Source: Metabacillus sp. FJAT-52054 (GTDB lineage: Bacteria > Bacillota > Bacilli > Bacillales > Bacillaceae). Taken from it: a stretch of DNA of 64,000 bases. The translations under genes were made by a program, and so were the position numbers. This document shows, in pieces, positions 31,305 to 40,388 of the stretch (within the stretch, counting starts at the first letter, position 1; the number at the start of each line of letters is the position of its first letter). The notes beneath the pieces were generated by a model, which searched no databases, was not told where the DNA came from, and saw nothing but the letters and a program-made list of their open reading frames with translations. The stretch covers positions 310,001 to 374,000 of the forward strand of contig NZ_CP147407.1 of the NCBI RefSeq assembly GCF_037201815.1. The letters run 5' to 3'.

Positions 31305-32276
31305 GTGAGCGTTACTTCCTCGTTTAATCAGCGGACCGACCAGGAGAAGTACAATCGGTTTATGGAGAGAATTGAAGCCGGCGAAAAAATTGAAGCAGAC
31401 GACTGGATGCCGGATGATTACAGACTGACTTTGATCAAACTGATTTCCATGCATGGCATCAGCGAAATAATGGGAGCGCTTCCAGAAAAGGAATGGGTCC
31501 CAAAAGCCCCGTCCTTAAGGAGAAAGCTCGGCATTATGGCGAAGGTTCAGGATGAGATGGGGCACGGACAAATGCTGCTTCGCGTGACAGAAGACTTGAT
31601 GGCTCCGCTTGGAAAAACAAGAGAAGACATAATGGAGGATCTGTTCAGCGGAGATTTAAAGTTTCATAATGTCTTCCACATGGAAGCCCCGACATGGGCG
31701 GATGCCGGATTAATCGGCTGGCTCGTGGATGGTGCGGCTATTATTTCGCAGACAAATATGCTCGGAGCCTCTTATGGCCCTTATGCTAAAGCGCTGCAGC
31801 GAATCTGTGCGGAAGAGGTTTTCCATGCGCAGCACGGGGAATCCATTATTCTCGCATTAACAGAAGGAACGCCGGAACAGAAGGCGATGATCCAGGACTC
31901 CCTGAACCGCTGGTGGGAGGCGCTGCTTATGTTTTTCGGTCCGGCAAGTGCCGCCACAACCGGTTCATCCAAACAGGATACGACCATTAAGTACAAAATC
32001 AGAACGAAAACAAATGAACAGCTCCGGCAGGATTTTTTCACAAAGTATATCCCAAGGGTTCTTTCCATCGGTTTGACGCTTCCGGATGAAACGATGCACT
32101 TCGATGAAGATCAGAAGCTGTGGATTTATAAGCAGCCGGACTGGAATGAATTCAAAAACATCATTAAAAACAACGGGCCTAAATCGAAGGAGCGCCTTCG
32201 TCTCCGCAAGCTTGCCTATGAAAACAATAAATGGGTGCTCGATGCCCTGAACATGAAAAGCCAGAATGCGATGTAG
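31305..32276 (+). CDS. paaA: Phenylacetyl-CoA epoxidase catalytic subunit
   Basis: This 323-residue ferritin-like di-iron oxygenase subunit has the two ExxH iron-ligand motifs: DEMGHGQMLLR (about residues 83-93) and CAEEVFHAQHGESI (about 170-183). With PaaB, PaaC and PaaD it inserts oxygen into phenylacetyl-CoA to give the 1,2-epoxide. The start is GTG with GAAAGGGGTATT upstream. It heads a tight operon: paaB follows after 15 bp, then paaC and paaD. Length agrees with the family. Confidence 0.96.
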   Translation: MSVTSSFNQRTDQEKYNRFMERIEAGEKIEADDWMPDDYRLTLIKLISMHGISEIMGALPEKEWVPKAPSLRRKLGIMAKVQDEMGHGQMLLRVTEDLMAPLGKTREDIMEDLFSGDLKFHNVFHMEAPTWADAGLIGWLVDGAAIISQTNMLGASYGPYAKALQRICAEEVFHAQHGESIILALTEGTPEQKAMIQDSLNRWWEALLMFFGPASAATTGSSKQDTTIKYKIRTKTNEQLRQDFFTKYIPRVLSIGLTLPDETMHFDEDQKLWIYKQPDWNEFKNIIKNNGPKSKERLRLRKLAYENNKWVLDALNMKSQNAM

Positions 32277-32291
32277 CAGGGGGTTGACCAC

Positions 32292-32645
32292 ATGACGGAA
32301 AAGCAAAGGACAGAGTTTTTTGAAGTGTTTGAGGTGTTCAGCAAGCGAACGCCATCGGCTGCTATGCAATACCAGTTCAGCCTGCTTGCACCGAACCATG
32401 AGCTGGCGGCCGTGATGGCTCAGGAAAACTTTATGCGCCGCGAGCCGGTTGCGGATATTTGGGTAGTCAAGCGGTCAGACATCCGGAAAATGACGGAGGA
32501 TGAGCGCGAATCGCTCGCCCGGCTTGATAATAAAGATTACCGGACGACAAAAGGCTACGGCTATTTAAAGAAAAAATGGCGTGAATATGAGCAGGGGATG
32601 CTTGATGAAAAAGAGATTTTGTCCTGGGGTGAGGAGAGCAAATGA
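32292..32645 (+). CDS. paaB: Phenylacetyl-CoA epoxidase subunit PaaB
   Basis: This 117-residue small structural subunit of the epoxidase bridges PaaAC dimers. The segments FEVFEVFSKRTPSAAMQYQF, LLAPNHELAAVMAQENFMRR and DIWVVKRSDIRKM are typical of PaaB. Its stop overlaps the paaC start by four bases (ATGA), which implies translational coupling. The ribosome site is agggggttg. Confidence 0.95.
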   Translation: MTEKQRTEFFEVFEVFSKRTPSAAMQYQFSLLAPNHELAAVMAQENFMRREPVADIWVVKRSDIRKMTEDERESLARLDNKDYRTTKGYGYLKKKWREYEQGMLDEKEILSWGEESK

Positions 32646-33466
32646 CAATCGTTCACGATGCCCTTGAGGCAAAACAAAATGATGAATATAGGAAGGCTTT
32701 GTCAGAGCTCCTTTTCCAGCTTGCCGATGATGATTTCATCACGGCTTACAGAGGCTCGGAATGGCTCGGCCTTGCCCCTCATATTGAAGAGGATATCGCG
32801 TACTCGTCAATCAATCAGGATACGATGGGGCACGCGGCCATTTACTATCAGCTGCTCGAACAGCTCGGGTTTGGCCCGGCTGATGCTCTGGCCCATTCAA
32901 GGCCCGTTCATGAACGGAAGAACGCAATCATTCTAGAGGAGGTCAACGGTCCGGGTACCTATTTAGAGGAACCGAGGTATGACTGGGCATTCACGGTCGT
33001 ACGAAACTATTTTTACGATCTCTATAAAAAAATCAAACTCGAATCCTTGAAAAACTCATCCTATGAACCTCTTGCCCAGGCAGCAGTGAAAATCAACATG
33101 GAGCAGTATTATCACTTAATGCACTGGGAAACGTGGTTCAGGCAGCTGACCCTTTCAGGAGGGGAAGCAAAAACGAGGATGGTAAGAGCCATTGAGAAGG
33201 TGTGGGAGGATTTTGAGGGAGTGCTGACGTTTGGTGCTGTTGGCGGGGAGCTGGCGAAGCATGGGCTGATCGAAGGAGAAGAGCTGCTGAAGAAGCGGTT
33301 TTACTCCAAAATCAAGCTGATTTTTGAACAGGTTCAGCTTCCGGAGCCGGCACCAAGCGGCATGAAATCCGGCAACGGCCGGAATGGAGAGCACACGGAG
33401 GATTTAAAGTCGGCACTCGAGGTGTTATCGGAGGTATATCGAAGTGACCCTTCGGCCGTCTGGTAA
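32642..33466 (+). CDS. paaC: Phenylacetyl-CoA epoxidase structural subunit PaaC
   Basis: This 274-residue ferritin-like protein pairs with PaaA but lacks a complete di-iron site, as usual for PaaC. Visible features are LLFQLADDDFITAYRGSEWL, the conserved SINQDTMGHAAIYY and QYYHLMHWETWFR. It stabilises PaaA and the substrate channel. It overlaps paaB by four bases, and paaD starts 16 bp after it. Confidence 0.95.
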   Translation: MTIVHDALEAKQNDEYRKALSELLFQLADDDFITAYRGSEWLGLAPHIEEDIAYSSINQDTMGHAAIYYQLLEQLGFGPADALAHSRPVHERKNAIILEEVNGPGTYLEEPRYDWAFTVVRNYFYDLYKKIKLESLKNSSYEPLAQAAVKINMEQYYHLMHWETWFRQLTLSGGEAKTRMVRAIEKVWEDFEGVLTFGAVGGELAKHGLIEGEELLKKRFYSKIKLIFEQVQLPEPAPSGMKSGNGRNGEHTEDLKSALEVLSEVYRSDPSAVW

Positions 33467-33482
33467 GGGGGCATTCACACAT

Positions 33483-33974
33483 ATGGAAAAAGAGATAAAA
33501 GACAAAATCCTAACGGTACTGCAAACCGTGAAGGACCCTGAAATCCCCTCTGTCAGTGTCATAGATCTTGGAATGATCGAGTCCGTTCACTATGAATCCG
33601 GTATTGCGACGGTGAAAGCATTGCCGACATTCATGGGATGCCCGGCCCTTGAAATCATAAAAAAAAATATTGTAAGCGCTATTATGGAGCTTGAAGACAT
33701 TCAATCTGTCCAGGTTGATTTCATTTACAGTCCGCCGTGGACCTCTGACCGGATCACCGATGAAGGCCGTGAACGGCTGAAGGAATTCGGTATTGCCCCG
33801 CCCCCGGTGTTTTTTGAAGAAACCGGCATGTGGAAGGTGGATTGCCCTTATTGCGGTTCAGGTTATACAACCTTGGAAAATATATTCGGTCCAACAGCCT
33901 GCCGAAGCATTTTGTACTGCAAGTCTTGCAAGAACCCGTTTGAAGCGATGAAACCAATCTCTACATTAATGTAG
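33483..33974 (+). CDS. paaD: PaaD iron-sulfur maturation-type protein
   Basis: This 163-residue protein has an N-terminal MIP18/SufT-like domain (TVKDPEIPSVSVIDLGMIE; FMGCPALEI) and a C-terminal four-cysteine zinc-ribbon or metal site (CPYCGSGY, CRSILYCKSCKNPF). PaaD is needed for assembly of the epoxidase, probably of the Fe-S or di-iron centres. I chose ATG 33483 with TAAGGGGG upstream; a frame from 33444 overlaps paaC and is less likely. Confidence 0.93.
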   Translation: MEKEIKDKILTVLQTVKDPEIPSVSVIDLGMIESVHYESGIATVKALPTFMGCPALEIIKKNIVSAIMELEDIQSVQVDFIYSPPWTSDRITDEGRERLKEFGIAPPPVFFEETGMWKVDCPYCGSGYTTLENIFGPTACRSILYCKSCKNPFEAMKPISTLM

Positions 33975-33993
33975 AAAAAAGGAGAAGATGAAC

Positions 33994-34299
33994 ATGTTCA
34001 AAATGGTCGCCCTATTTAAAAAACCAGAGGATACACAAAGCTTTGATGAGTACTACTTCAACACTCACATTCCGCTGACACAGAAAATCCCCGGCCTTCA
34101 GGACGTGAAAATCACGAAAATCACCGGTTCTCCAATGGGTGAGAGCGAGTACTACTTAATGTGCGAGATGTTTTATGAAAGCAAGCATGCATTCAAGGAA
34201 GCTTCTAAAACAGATGAATCCAAAGCTTCAGGAAAGGACGTTATGAAATTTGCCGGGAACCTTGTCACCTTCTTCTTCGGTGAAGAGCATAATGGATAA
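33994..34299 (+). CDS. EthD-family small protein in the paa operon
   Basis: This roughly 101-residue dimeric alpha-beta-barrel-type protein reads MFKMVALFKKPEDTQSFDEY, then YFNTHIPLTQKIPGL, MGESEYYLMCEMFYES and AGNLVTFFFGEEHNG, matching EthD/stress-responsive A/B-barrel proteins. Its biochemical role in phenylacetate degradation is unknown. ATG 33994 gives a nine-base distance to GGAG; ATG 33988 is too close. It overlaps the next gene by eight bases, so it belongs firmly to the operon. Confidence 0.85.
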   Translation: MFKMVALFKKPEDTQSFDEYYFNTHIPLTQKIPGLQDVKITKITGSPMGESEYYLMCEMFYESKHAFKEASKTDESKASGKDVMKFAGNLVTFFFGEEHNG

Positions 34300-35062
34300 C
34301 CTGCTTGAAACGGCGGTGCACGGAAACATCGGCCTGATTACACTGAACCGGCCAAAGGTTCTGAATGCACTCAACCGGCAAATGATCCGTGAAATTGCGG
34401 AAACGCTGGAAGAATTTGACCGGCGAGATGATGTCCGGGTGACCGTTCTGACCGGAAGTGGCAGAGCGTTCGCAGCGGGGGCCGATATCGATGAAATGGC
34501 CAATGAGGATTCCGTCCGGATGGAGCTGCTCAACCAATTTGTTGATTGGGACCGGATTACGGTTATCAAGAAGCCGATCATCGGGGCCGTTCATGGCTTC
34601 GCTTTAGGCGGAGGGTTTGAACTTGCCCTTGCCTGCGACCTGCTGTTTGCTGCGGACACCGCGAAATTCGGTTTTCCGGAAGTGAATCTCGGCGTCATGC
34701 CGGGAGCCGGCGGAACACAGCGGCTGACAAAACTTATGGGGAAAACGAAGGCACTCGAGTACATTTGGACAGGGGAAACGATGACCGCACAGGAAGCCGA
34801 GCGCTTTGGAGTCGTCAACCGCCTGTTCGCGCCGGAGCTTTTAATAGAAGAAACGATGAAATTTGCAGCACGCCTTTCAGAAAAAGCGCCGCTTTCCATT
34901 CGTTTAAGCAAAGAGGCCGTATACAAGGCGCTGGATTACTCCGTTTACGAAGGGATGCAATTTGAACGGAAGAACTTCAGCCTGCTTTTTTCATCAGAAG
35001 ACCAGAAAGAAGGCATGAGCGCGTTCCAGGAAAAGCGGCGTCCTTCATTTAAGGGGAAGTAG
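34292..35062 (+). CDS. paaF: Enoyl-CoA hydratase, PaaF-like
   Basis: This 256-residue crotonase has the oxyanion-hole segments AFAAGADIDEMA and GFALGGGFELALACD, and both catalytic glutamates (GFPEVNLGVMPGAGGTQRL and the E of the GG(F)E-type region), as in true hydratases. In the pathway it hydrates 2,3-dehydroadipyl-CoA. ATG 34292 overlaps the end of the EthD gene; the longer frame is spurious. PaaF versus other crotonase roles cannot be fully separated, because three crotonases are encoded here. Confidence 0.85.
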   Translation: MDNLLETAVHGNIGLITLNRPKVLNALNRQMIREIAETLEEFDRRDDVRVTVLTGSGRAFAAGADIDEMANEDSVRMELLNQFVDWDRITVIKKPIIGAVHGFALGGGFELALACDLLFAADTAKFGFPEVNLGVMPGAGGTQRLTKLMGKTKALEYIWTGETMTAQEAERFGVVNRLFAPELLIEETMKFAARLSEKAPLSIRLSKEAVYKALDYSVYEGMQFERKNFSLLFSSEDQKEGMSAFQEKRRPSFKGK

Positions 35063-35071
35063 GGGGTCTGT

Positions 35072-35845
35072 ATGTACGAAGCGATTAAGTTTGAAACGAA
35101 AAACGGCGTGGCCTGGCTTACTCTAAACCGGCCCGATAAACTAAATGCTTTTACCGCGCAGATGAATAAAGAAATCACTCAGGCATTAAAGGGAGCAGCT
35201 TCGGATGAAGCCATCCGCTGTGTAGTGATCACTGGTGAAGGAAGGGCATTCTGTTCCGGTGAGGATTTGGGAAGCATCGGGGAAGAAACCAATCATGGAG
35301 ATATTTTAAGGAACCGCTACAATCCGATGGTCCGGGCGCTGGCCGCTTTTGAAAAACCGGTCATTGCAGCGGTTAATGGAGTAGCAGCGGGTGCCGGATT
35401 CAGTTTGGCCCTAGCCTGTGATTTTCGTATTGCTTCAGAGAAAGCGAGTTTTATTCAATCCTTTATCCACGTCGGTCTTGTGCCGGATTCAGGCAACCAC
35501 TATTACCTTCCGAGAATCGTAGGAACCGCTAAAGCGCTGGAGCTTGCGATTCTTGGTGAAAAAGTGGCCGCTCAGCAGGCGAAGGATCTTGGTCTCGTCT
35601 ACCGCGTAACAGAACCCGAGCTGCTGCAGCAGGAAGTGACCGCATTTGCTGAAAGACTGGCGGCCATGCCGACTGCCGCCATCGGCCTGATTAAACGGGC
35701 CATCAGGGACAGCTTCACCTCAAGCCTTGATGACATGCTTGAAAAGGAAGCGCAGTATCAGCGGATCGCCGGTCTTTCAGCTGACCACCGCGAAGGGACA
35801 ACTGCCTTTTTGGAAAAAAGAAAACCGCAGTTTTCCGGAAAATAA
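35072..35845 (+). CDS. paaG: Epoxyphenylacetyl-CoA isomerase, PaaG-like
   Basis: This 257-residue crotonase keeps the oxyanion hole (AFCSGEDLGSIGEE; GVAAGAGFSLALACDFR). At the catalytic loop it has FIHVGLVPDSGNHYYLPRIV with Asp in place of the hydratase Glu, typical of isomerases of the PaaG type. It should convert the 1,2-epoxide to the oxepin-CoA. It starts nine bases after paaF with AGGGGGT as ribosome site. Confidence 0.88.
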   Translation: MYEAIKFETKNGVAWLTLNRPDKLNAFTAQMNKEITQALKGAASDEAIRCVVITGEGRAFCSGEDLGSIGEETNHGDILRNRYNPMVRALAAFEKPVIAAVNGVAAGAGFSLALACDFRIASEKASFIQSFIHVGLVPDSGNHYYLPRIVGTAKALELAILGEKVAAQQAKDLGLVYRVTEPELLQQEVTAFAERLAAMPTAAIGLIKRAIRDSFTSSLDDMLEKEAQYQRIAGLSADHREGTTAFLEKRKPQFSGK

Positions 35846-35863
35846 AAATCAGGAGTGATGAAC

Positions 35864-37381
35864 ATGAGTACAGTTAAAGACAAAAAGTTCGAAACATCTC
35901 CAACAATTCGCGAAACGTATCAGCTATTGATTAACGGGGAACGGGTGGACAGCAAATCAGATGAAACCTTTACTACATACAACCCGGCAACCGGTGATGC
36001 CGTAGCGGTTGTGGCGAAAGCCTCCATTGAAGACGCAGACCGCGCTGTCAAAGCAGCAAGAGCCGCTTTTGACAGCGGCAAATGGAAGCGTACCCCAATC
36101 GGCAAACGCTCCCGCGTACTGAACAAAATTGCTTCAATTATGAGATTGCGATTCAACGAACTGGTCGAGCTTGAAATTCTCGATACGGGAAAAGCCCTGT
36201 CAGCTGCTCAGGGCCAGGTTATGCAGGCGATTGAGGATTTCGAATTTTACGCAGGGGCGATCGTCGGCCACCGCGGCGATGTTAACAACGTTCCAGGTCA
36301 ATTTTTCAACTATACGCAAAAGGAGCCGGTCGGCGTCTGCGCGCAAATTATTCCCTGGAACTATCCGCTGATGATGGCAGCGTGGAAGGTCGCTCCGGCT
36401 ATTGCGGCAGGCTGCTGTGTTGTATTGAAGCCGGCAAGCCTGACTCCGCTTACGGCCATCGTCCTTACAGAGATCTGCCATGAAGCGGGACTTCCTCCAG
36501 GAGTCGTCAACGTAATACCGGGAGCAGGCTCGACGATCGGAAATTACCTCGTTGAGCATCCGGAAGTGGATAAAGTGGCCTTTACCGGGTCTACTCCAAT
36601 CGGAAAAGATATTATGGCCAAAGCAAGCCAGACGCTGAAGCGGGTTACACTTGAGCTTGGCGGAAAATCCCCGAACATCGTATTCGAAGACGCAGACATC
36701 GAGGCGGCGGTCGCAGGCTCCCTTTACGGAATCTTCTACAACACCGGCCAGTCCTGTGAAGCGAGATCCCGCCTTTATGTCGAAGAAAGCATCTATGACG
36801 AGTTCATGGAAAAATTTACGGAAAAGGCAAAAAAGCTGAAGCTTGGCAACCCTTTTAATGAAGAAACGCATATTGGTGCAATCATCAGCAAGGATCAGCT
36901 TGAAACAATCGATGGCTACGTTCAATCGGCGATCGCGGACGGAGCGACCATTGTGACAGGCGGAAAAGCAGCGACGGTGGAAGGCTTTGAGGATGGATAC
37001 TGGTATGAGCCGACCATCATCACGAACGTGAATCATGACATGAAATCCGTTCAGGAGGAAATTTTCGGACCGGTCGTCGTGGTGATGAAATTTAATGGAG
37101 AAAAAGAAGCGCTGGCCCTTGCCAATGATACGATTTATGGCCTTGGTTCAGCGATTTGGACAACAAACCAGGCGCGCGCTACTCGCGTGGCAAACGAAAT
37201 CAAAGCTGGCATCGTGATGGTGAACAGCCCGATTTCCGCTTTCCCTGGGACACCGTTCGGCGGCTACAAGCAGTCCGGATTCGGACGCGAGCTTTGCGTC
37301 GAAACCCTTGATTTGTATACCGAAACGAAAAGTGTCCTTTCATACTTCGGCACCCGTCCGCTGAATTTCTTTAACGTATAA
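35864..37381 (+). CDS. Aldehyde dehydrogenase in the paa operon
   Basis: This 505-residue ALDH-superfamily enzyme has the NAD-binding loop FTGSTPIGKDIM, the general base in TLELGGKSPNIVFED and the catalytic cysteine in NTGQSCEARSR. PWNYPLMMAAWKVAPAIAAG is also typical. In this cluster it could oxidise the ring-opened semialdehyde of the paa pathway, replacing the ALDH half of PaaZ, or act as phenylacetaldehyde dehydrogenase. I chose ATG 35864 with GGAGTG eight bases upstream. A hairpin terminator follows directly. Confidence 0.85.
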   Translation: MSTVKDKKFETSPTIRETYQLLINGERVDSKSDETFTTYNPATGDAVAVVAKASIEDADRAVKAARAAFDSGKWKRTPIGKRSRVLNKIASIMRLRFNELVELEILDTGKALSAAQGQVMQAIEDFEFYAGAIVGHRGDVNNVPGQFFNYTQKEPVGVCAQIIPWNYPLMMAAWKVAPAIAAGCCVVLKPASLTPLTAIVLTEICHEAGLPPGVVNVIPGAGSTIGNYLVEHPEVDKVAFTGSTPIGKDIMAKASQTLKRVTLELGGKSPNIVFEDADIEAAVAGSLYGIFYNTGQSCEARSRLYVEESIYDEFMEKFTEKAKKLKLGNPFNEETHIGAIISKDQLETIDGYVQSAIADGATIVTGGKAATVEGFEDGYWYEPTIITNVNHDMKSVQEEIFGPVVVVMKFNGEKEALALANDTIYGLGSAIWTTNQARATRVANEIKAGIVMVNSPISAFPGTPFGGYKQSGFGRELCVETLDLYTETKSVLSYFGTRPLNFFNV

Positions 37382-37396
37382 AAGGCAAGTCCAATA

Positions 37397-37436
37397 GCGA
37401 GCGTTTTCCCATCTTGGGGGCCGCTCGCCTTTTTTC
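37397..37436 (+). terminator. Terminator inside the paa cluster
   Basis: The stem GCGAGCG / CGCTCGC has an 18-base loop and is followed by CTTTTTTC. It lies between the aldehyde dehydrogenase gene and paaH, so distal genes may be read at lower level or from another promoter. Confidence 0.6.
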
Positions 37437-37457
37437 TATAAAAGGGGGAAACCGATC

Positions 37458-38312
37458 GTGATCGAACAAATAATGGTTGCCGGCTCCGGGGTTATGGGAA
37501 GAGGCATCGCCTATGTAGCCGCTGCAGGCGGCTTTCACGTTGTGCTGGCAGATGTGAAGGAAGAAGCACTGGAGAGTGCCAAACAAGAAATCAATGGCAT
37601 CTTTCAGAAGGCGCTTATCCGGGAAATCATGACGGAGGATCAGGCTGCTGATGCAAAGGCGCGGCTGGCCTATTCCGCAAGCCTTGAAGAGGCGGCAAAG
37701 CATGCTGACCTGATAATAGAAGCTGTTCCTGAGAAAAAAGAAATCAAGCAGGCTGTTTTTGAGATATTCGACGCCAATGCACCGTCGCATTGCCTTTTTG
37801 CTACGAACACCTCGACGATGAGTCCGACCGAAATCGGATCCTTTACAAAGCGGCCGGAAAATGTCATTGCGATGCACTTTTTCAATCCTGTACATAAAAT
37901 GCCCCTCATCGAAATCATCAGAGGCCTTGAAACGAGCGACGAAACGGCTGAAGCCATTAAGTCAGCGGCCAAAAAAATGAAGAAGGAAACCGTGATGATC
38001 AATGAATTCCCGGGCTTTGTCACGAGCAGAATCAGTGCCCTCGTCGGGAACGAAGCGTTCTACATGCTTCAGGAAGGCGTCGGTTCGGCAGAAGAAATCG
38101 ACAAAGCCATCCGCCTCGGGCTGAATTATCCGATGGGGCCGTTTGAGCTTGGAGACCTTGTAGGGCTGGATACAAGGCTGAATAACCTGAACTATTTGCA
38201 TGCCACGCTTGGAGAAAAGTACAGACCGGCACCGCTCCTTGTTCAATACGTGAAAGCGGGAAGACTCGGACGCAAATCAGGGAAAGGCGTTTATGACTAC
38301 ACAGACAAATAA
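37458..38312 (+). CDS. paaH: 3-Hydroxyacyl-CoA dehydrogenase
   Basis: This 284-residue enzyme has an NAD-binding motif VAGSGVMGRGIAYVAA, the catalytic His in MHFFNPVHKMPLIEI, the Glu of the His-Glu pair and the C-terminal dimer domain (GFVTSRISALVGNEAFYML; LGLNYPMGPFELGDLVGLD). In the paa pathway it oxidises 3-hydroxyadipyl-CoA to 3-oxoadipyl-CoA. The start is GTG with AAAGGGGGAAACC upstream. paaJ follows after 14 bp. Confidence 0.92.
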   Translation: MIEQIMVAGSGVMGRGIAYVAAAGGFHVVLADVKEEALESAKQEINGIFQKALIREIMTEDQAADAKARLAYSASLEEAAKHADLIIEAVPEKKEIKQAVFEIFDANAPSHCLFATNTSTMSPTEIGSFTKRPENVIAMHFFNPVHKMPLIEIIRGLETSDETAEAIKSAAKKMKKETVMINEFPGFVTSRISALVGNEAFYMLQEGVGSAEEIDKAIRLGLNYPMGPFELGDLVGLDTRLNNLNYLHATLGEKYRPAPLLVQYVKAGRLGRKSGKGVYDYTDK

Positions 38313-38326
38313 AGGAGGAACCTGCT

Positions 38327-39523
38327 GTGCATGAAGCAGTCATTGTTGATGCCGTCCGGACGCCGATCGGCCGGTATAAAGGGGCTTTAAAAACCATTCG
38401 GCCGGATGATTTAGGTGCGATTGTCATAAGAGGACTTCTTGAACGGAACAAAGGGATTGAAGGCATTGAAGAAGTCGTATTCGGATGCGCGAACCAGGCG
38501 GGAGAGGATAACCGGAACGTCGCGCGCATGTCCGCGCTTCTTGCCGGTCTCCCTGTTGAAACGGCTGGCACCACCATCAACCGGCTGTGCGGTTCAGGAC
38601 TAGATGCCGTAAACTATGCGGCAAGGGCCATTTTAGCAGGAGAAGGGGATATTTACATTGCGGGCGGAACGGAAAGCATGACGCGCGCGCCATTCGTGAT
38701 GGGCAAGCCCGAATCTGATTTTCCAAGAGGAAGCATGGAGCTGCTGGATACAACCATTGGATGGCGCTTTATCAATAGAAGGCTGGAAGAGAAGTACGGC
38801 ACAGATTCCATGCCGGAAACGGCCGAAAACGTGGCGCAGCAGTTTGGCATCACAAGAGAGGAACAGGATCAGTTTGCCTATGAAAGTCAGATGAAAGCGG
38901 CAAAAGCGATGGAAAGCGGCCGGTTTCAGCAGGAACTCATTCCGGTTTCCATCCGCGACCGAAAAGGAAATGAACATTCGGTGGTTCAGGATGAACATCC
39001 CCGTCCGGAAACGGTTCTCGAAAAACTGGCATCACTCAAGCCGCTGTTTCCGGGTGGTACCGTAACAGCAGGAAATGCATCCGGAGTAAATGACGGGGCG
39101 GCTGCCCTGCTGATGATGAGCTCAGAGAAAGCGAGAGAGCTTGGGTTACAGCCGCTCGCAAAATACAGGGTGTCCGCAGTTGCCGGTCTCGAACCGTCCA
39201 TCATGGGAATGGGACCGGTGCATGCTGTGAAAAAAGCGCTGTCCCGTGCCGGCCTAAACGTCGGCGATATTGGACTGACAGAACTGAATGAAGCCTTCGC
39301 CTCCCAATCGCTTGCATGCATAAATGAGCTCGGATTGGACCGGAAAAAAGTCAACGTCAATGGCGGCGCCATTGCGTTCGGCCATCCCCTCGGAGCAAGC
39401 GGAGCGCGAATTTTAACGACCCTTTTATACGAAATGAAAAGGCAGCGCGTTCAATTCGGACTCGCCGCCATGTGTGTCGGCGTAGGGCAGGGTATTGCGA
39501 CGATTATTGAAAACATTGAATAG
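38327..39523 (+). CDS. paaJ: Beta-ketoadipyl-CoA thiolase
   Basis: This 398-residue thiolase has the nucleophilic cysteine in NRLCGSGLDAVN, histidine in GGAIAFGHPLGASGARI and the second cysteine in MCVGVGQG. The N-terminal VIVDAVRTPIGRYKGALK is typical of PcaF/PaaJ-type thiolases. It cleaves 3-oxoadipyl-CoA and the related dehydrosuberyl-CoA to acetyl-CoA and succinyl-CoA-level products. The start is GTG with AAAGGAGG upstream. Confidence 0.93.
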   Translation: MHEAVIVDAVRTPIGRYKGALKTIRPDDLGAIVIRGLLERNKGIEGIEEVVFGCANQAGEDNRNVARMSALLAGLPVETAGTTINRLCGSGLDAVNYAARAILAGEGDIYIAGGTESMTRAPFVMGKPESDFPRGSMELLDTTIGWRFINRRLEEKYGTDSMPETAENVAQQFGITREEQDQFAYESQMKAAKAMESGRFQQELIPVSIRDRKGNEHSVVQDEHPRPETVLEKLASLKPLFPGGTVTAGNASGVNDGAAALLMMSSEKARELGLQPLAKYRVSAVAGLEPSIMGMGPVHAVKKALSRAGLNVGDIGLTELNEAFASQSLACINELGLDRKKVNVNGGAIAFGHPLGASGARILTTLLYEMKRQRVQFGLAAMCVGVGQGIATIIENIE

Positions 39524-39534
39524 GAGGAAACGCG

Positions 39535-40311
39535 TTGAAAAACCTGATTTTTGAAAAGAAAAACGGAATTGCGTATGTCACCCTGAACCGTCCCGAATCG
39601 CTTAACTGCTTTAACTTTGAGATGCTGTCTGAGCTCGGTGTATTGACTGAAGAACTTCGTCATGACCGGGAAATCAGGGTTGTCATTTTTACAGGGGCCG
39701 GCGATAAATCCTTCAGCTCCGGCGCTGATCTAAAGGAAAGACTCACACTTGGCGAGGAGGATGTTCGTCGGAATGTATCTAAAATCAGAACCGTTTTCCA
39801 CGAAATTTCCAAGCTTCCTCAGGTGACCATTGCGGCAGTTAACGGCTACGCATTTGGCGGAGGCTTCGAGCTGATGCTTGCCTGTGATTTCCGCCTTGCA
39901 GCCAGCCATTCCAAAATGGGCCTGACGGAAACAAGCTGGGCTATCATTCCCGGAGCGGGAGGAACCCAGCGGCTGCCCCGTTTAATTGGCGAAGCCCGGG
40001 CAAAGGAACTGATTCTGACCGCCCGAAAAATGGATGCCGAGCAGGCTTATCAGTACGGTATTTTAACAAGGACCGTCCCGGGACCCGTATTAATGGAGGA
40101 GTGCGAGCAACTCGCCAATGAAATATTAAGAAACGGCCCAGTGGCGGTGGAGCAGGCAAAATACGCGATCAGTGCTGGAATGGAAACGGATCTGGAGAGC
40201 GGGCTGAACATTGAAGCGGAAGCATACGAGCAAACCATTCCAACCTATGACAGAAGAGAAGCGCTCCTCGCCTTTTCCGAAAAACGCACTCCCGAATTTA
40301 TGGGCAAGTAA
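39535..40311 (+). CDS. Third crotonase, possible oxepin-CoA hydrolase or hydratase
   Basis: This 258-residue crotonase has both oxyanion-hole segments (SFSSGADLKERL; GYAFGGGFELMLACDFR) and the hydratase-type loop LTETSWAIIPGAGGTQRL. Its closest look is methylglutaconyl-CoA hydratase-like. It lies in the paa operon beside PaaF- and PaaG-like paralogues. Because no PaaZ is encoded nearby, it may supply the missing oxepin-CoA ring hydrolysis. A duplicate of PaaF is the simpler alternative. TTG start with taggaggaaacg upstream. Confidence 0.75.
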   Translation: MKNLIFEKKNGIAYVTLNRPESLNCFNFEMLSELGVLTEELRHDREIRVVIFTGAGDKSFSSGADLKERLTLGEEDVRRNVSKIRTVFHEISKLPQVTIAAVNGYAFGGGFELMLACDFRLAASHSKMGLTETSWAIIPGAGGTQRLPRLIGEARAKELILTARKMDAEQAYQYGILTRTVPGPVLMEECEQLANEILRNGPVAVEQAKYAISAGMETDLESGLNIEAEAYEQTIPTYDRREALLAFSEKRTPEFMGK

Positions 40312-40321
40312 AGGAAAGGTA

Positions 40322-40347
40322 TTGACAGAAGCGAACATTTCATTGTC
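40322..40347. promoter_or_regulatory. Dyad before paaX
   Basis: TTGACA (40322-40327) and TGTCAA (about 40343-40348) form an inverted repeat about 16 bp apart upstream of the regulator gene. It could be a promoter element combined with an autoregulatory site. Confidence 0.35.
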
Positions 40348-40388
40348 AAATGGAGGATAATAGAGCGCTTAACTTTTGACAGAGAGTA

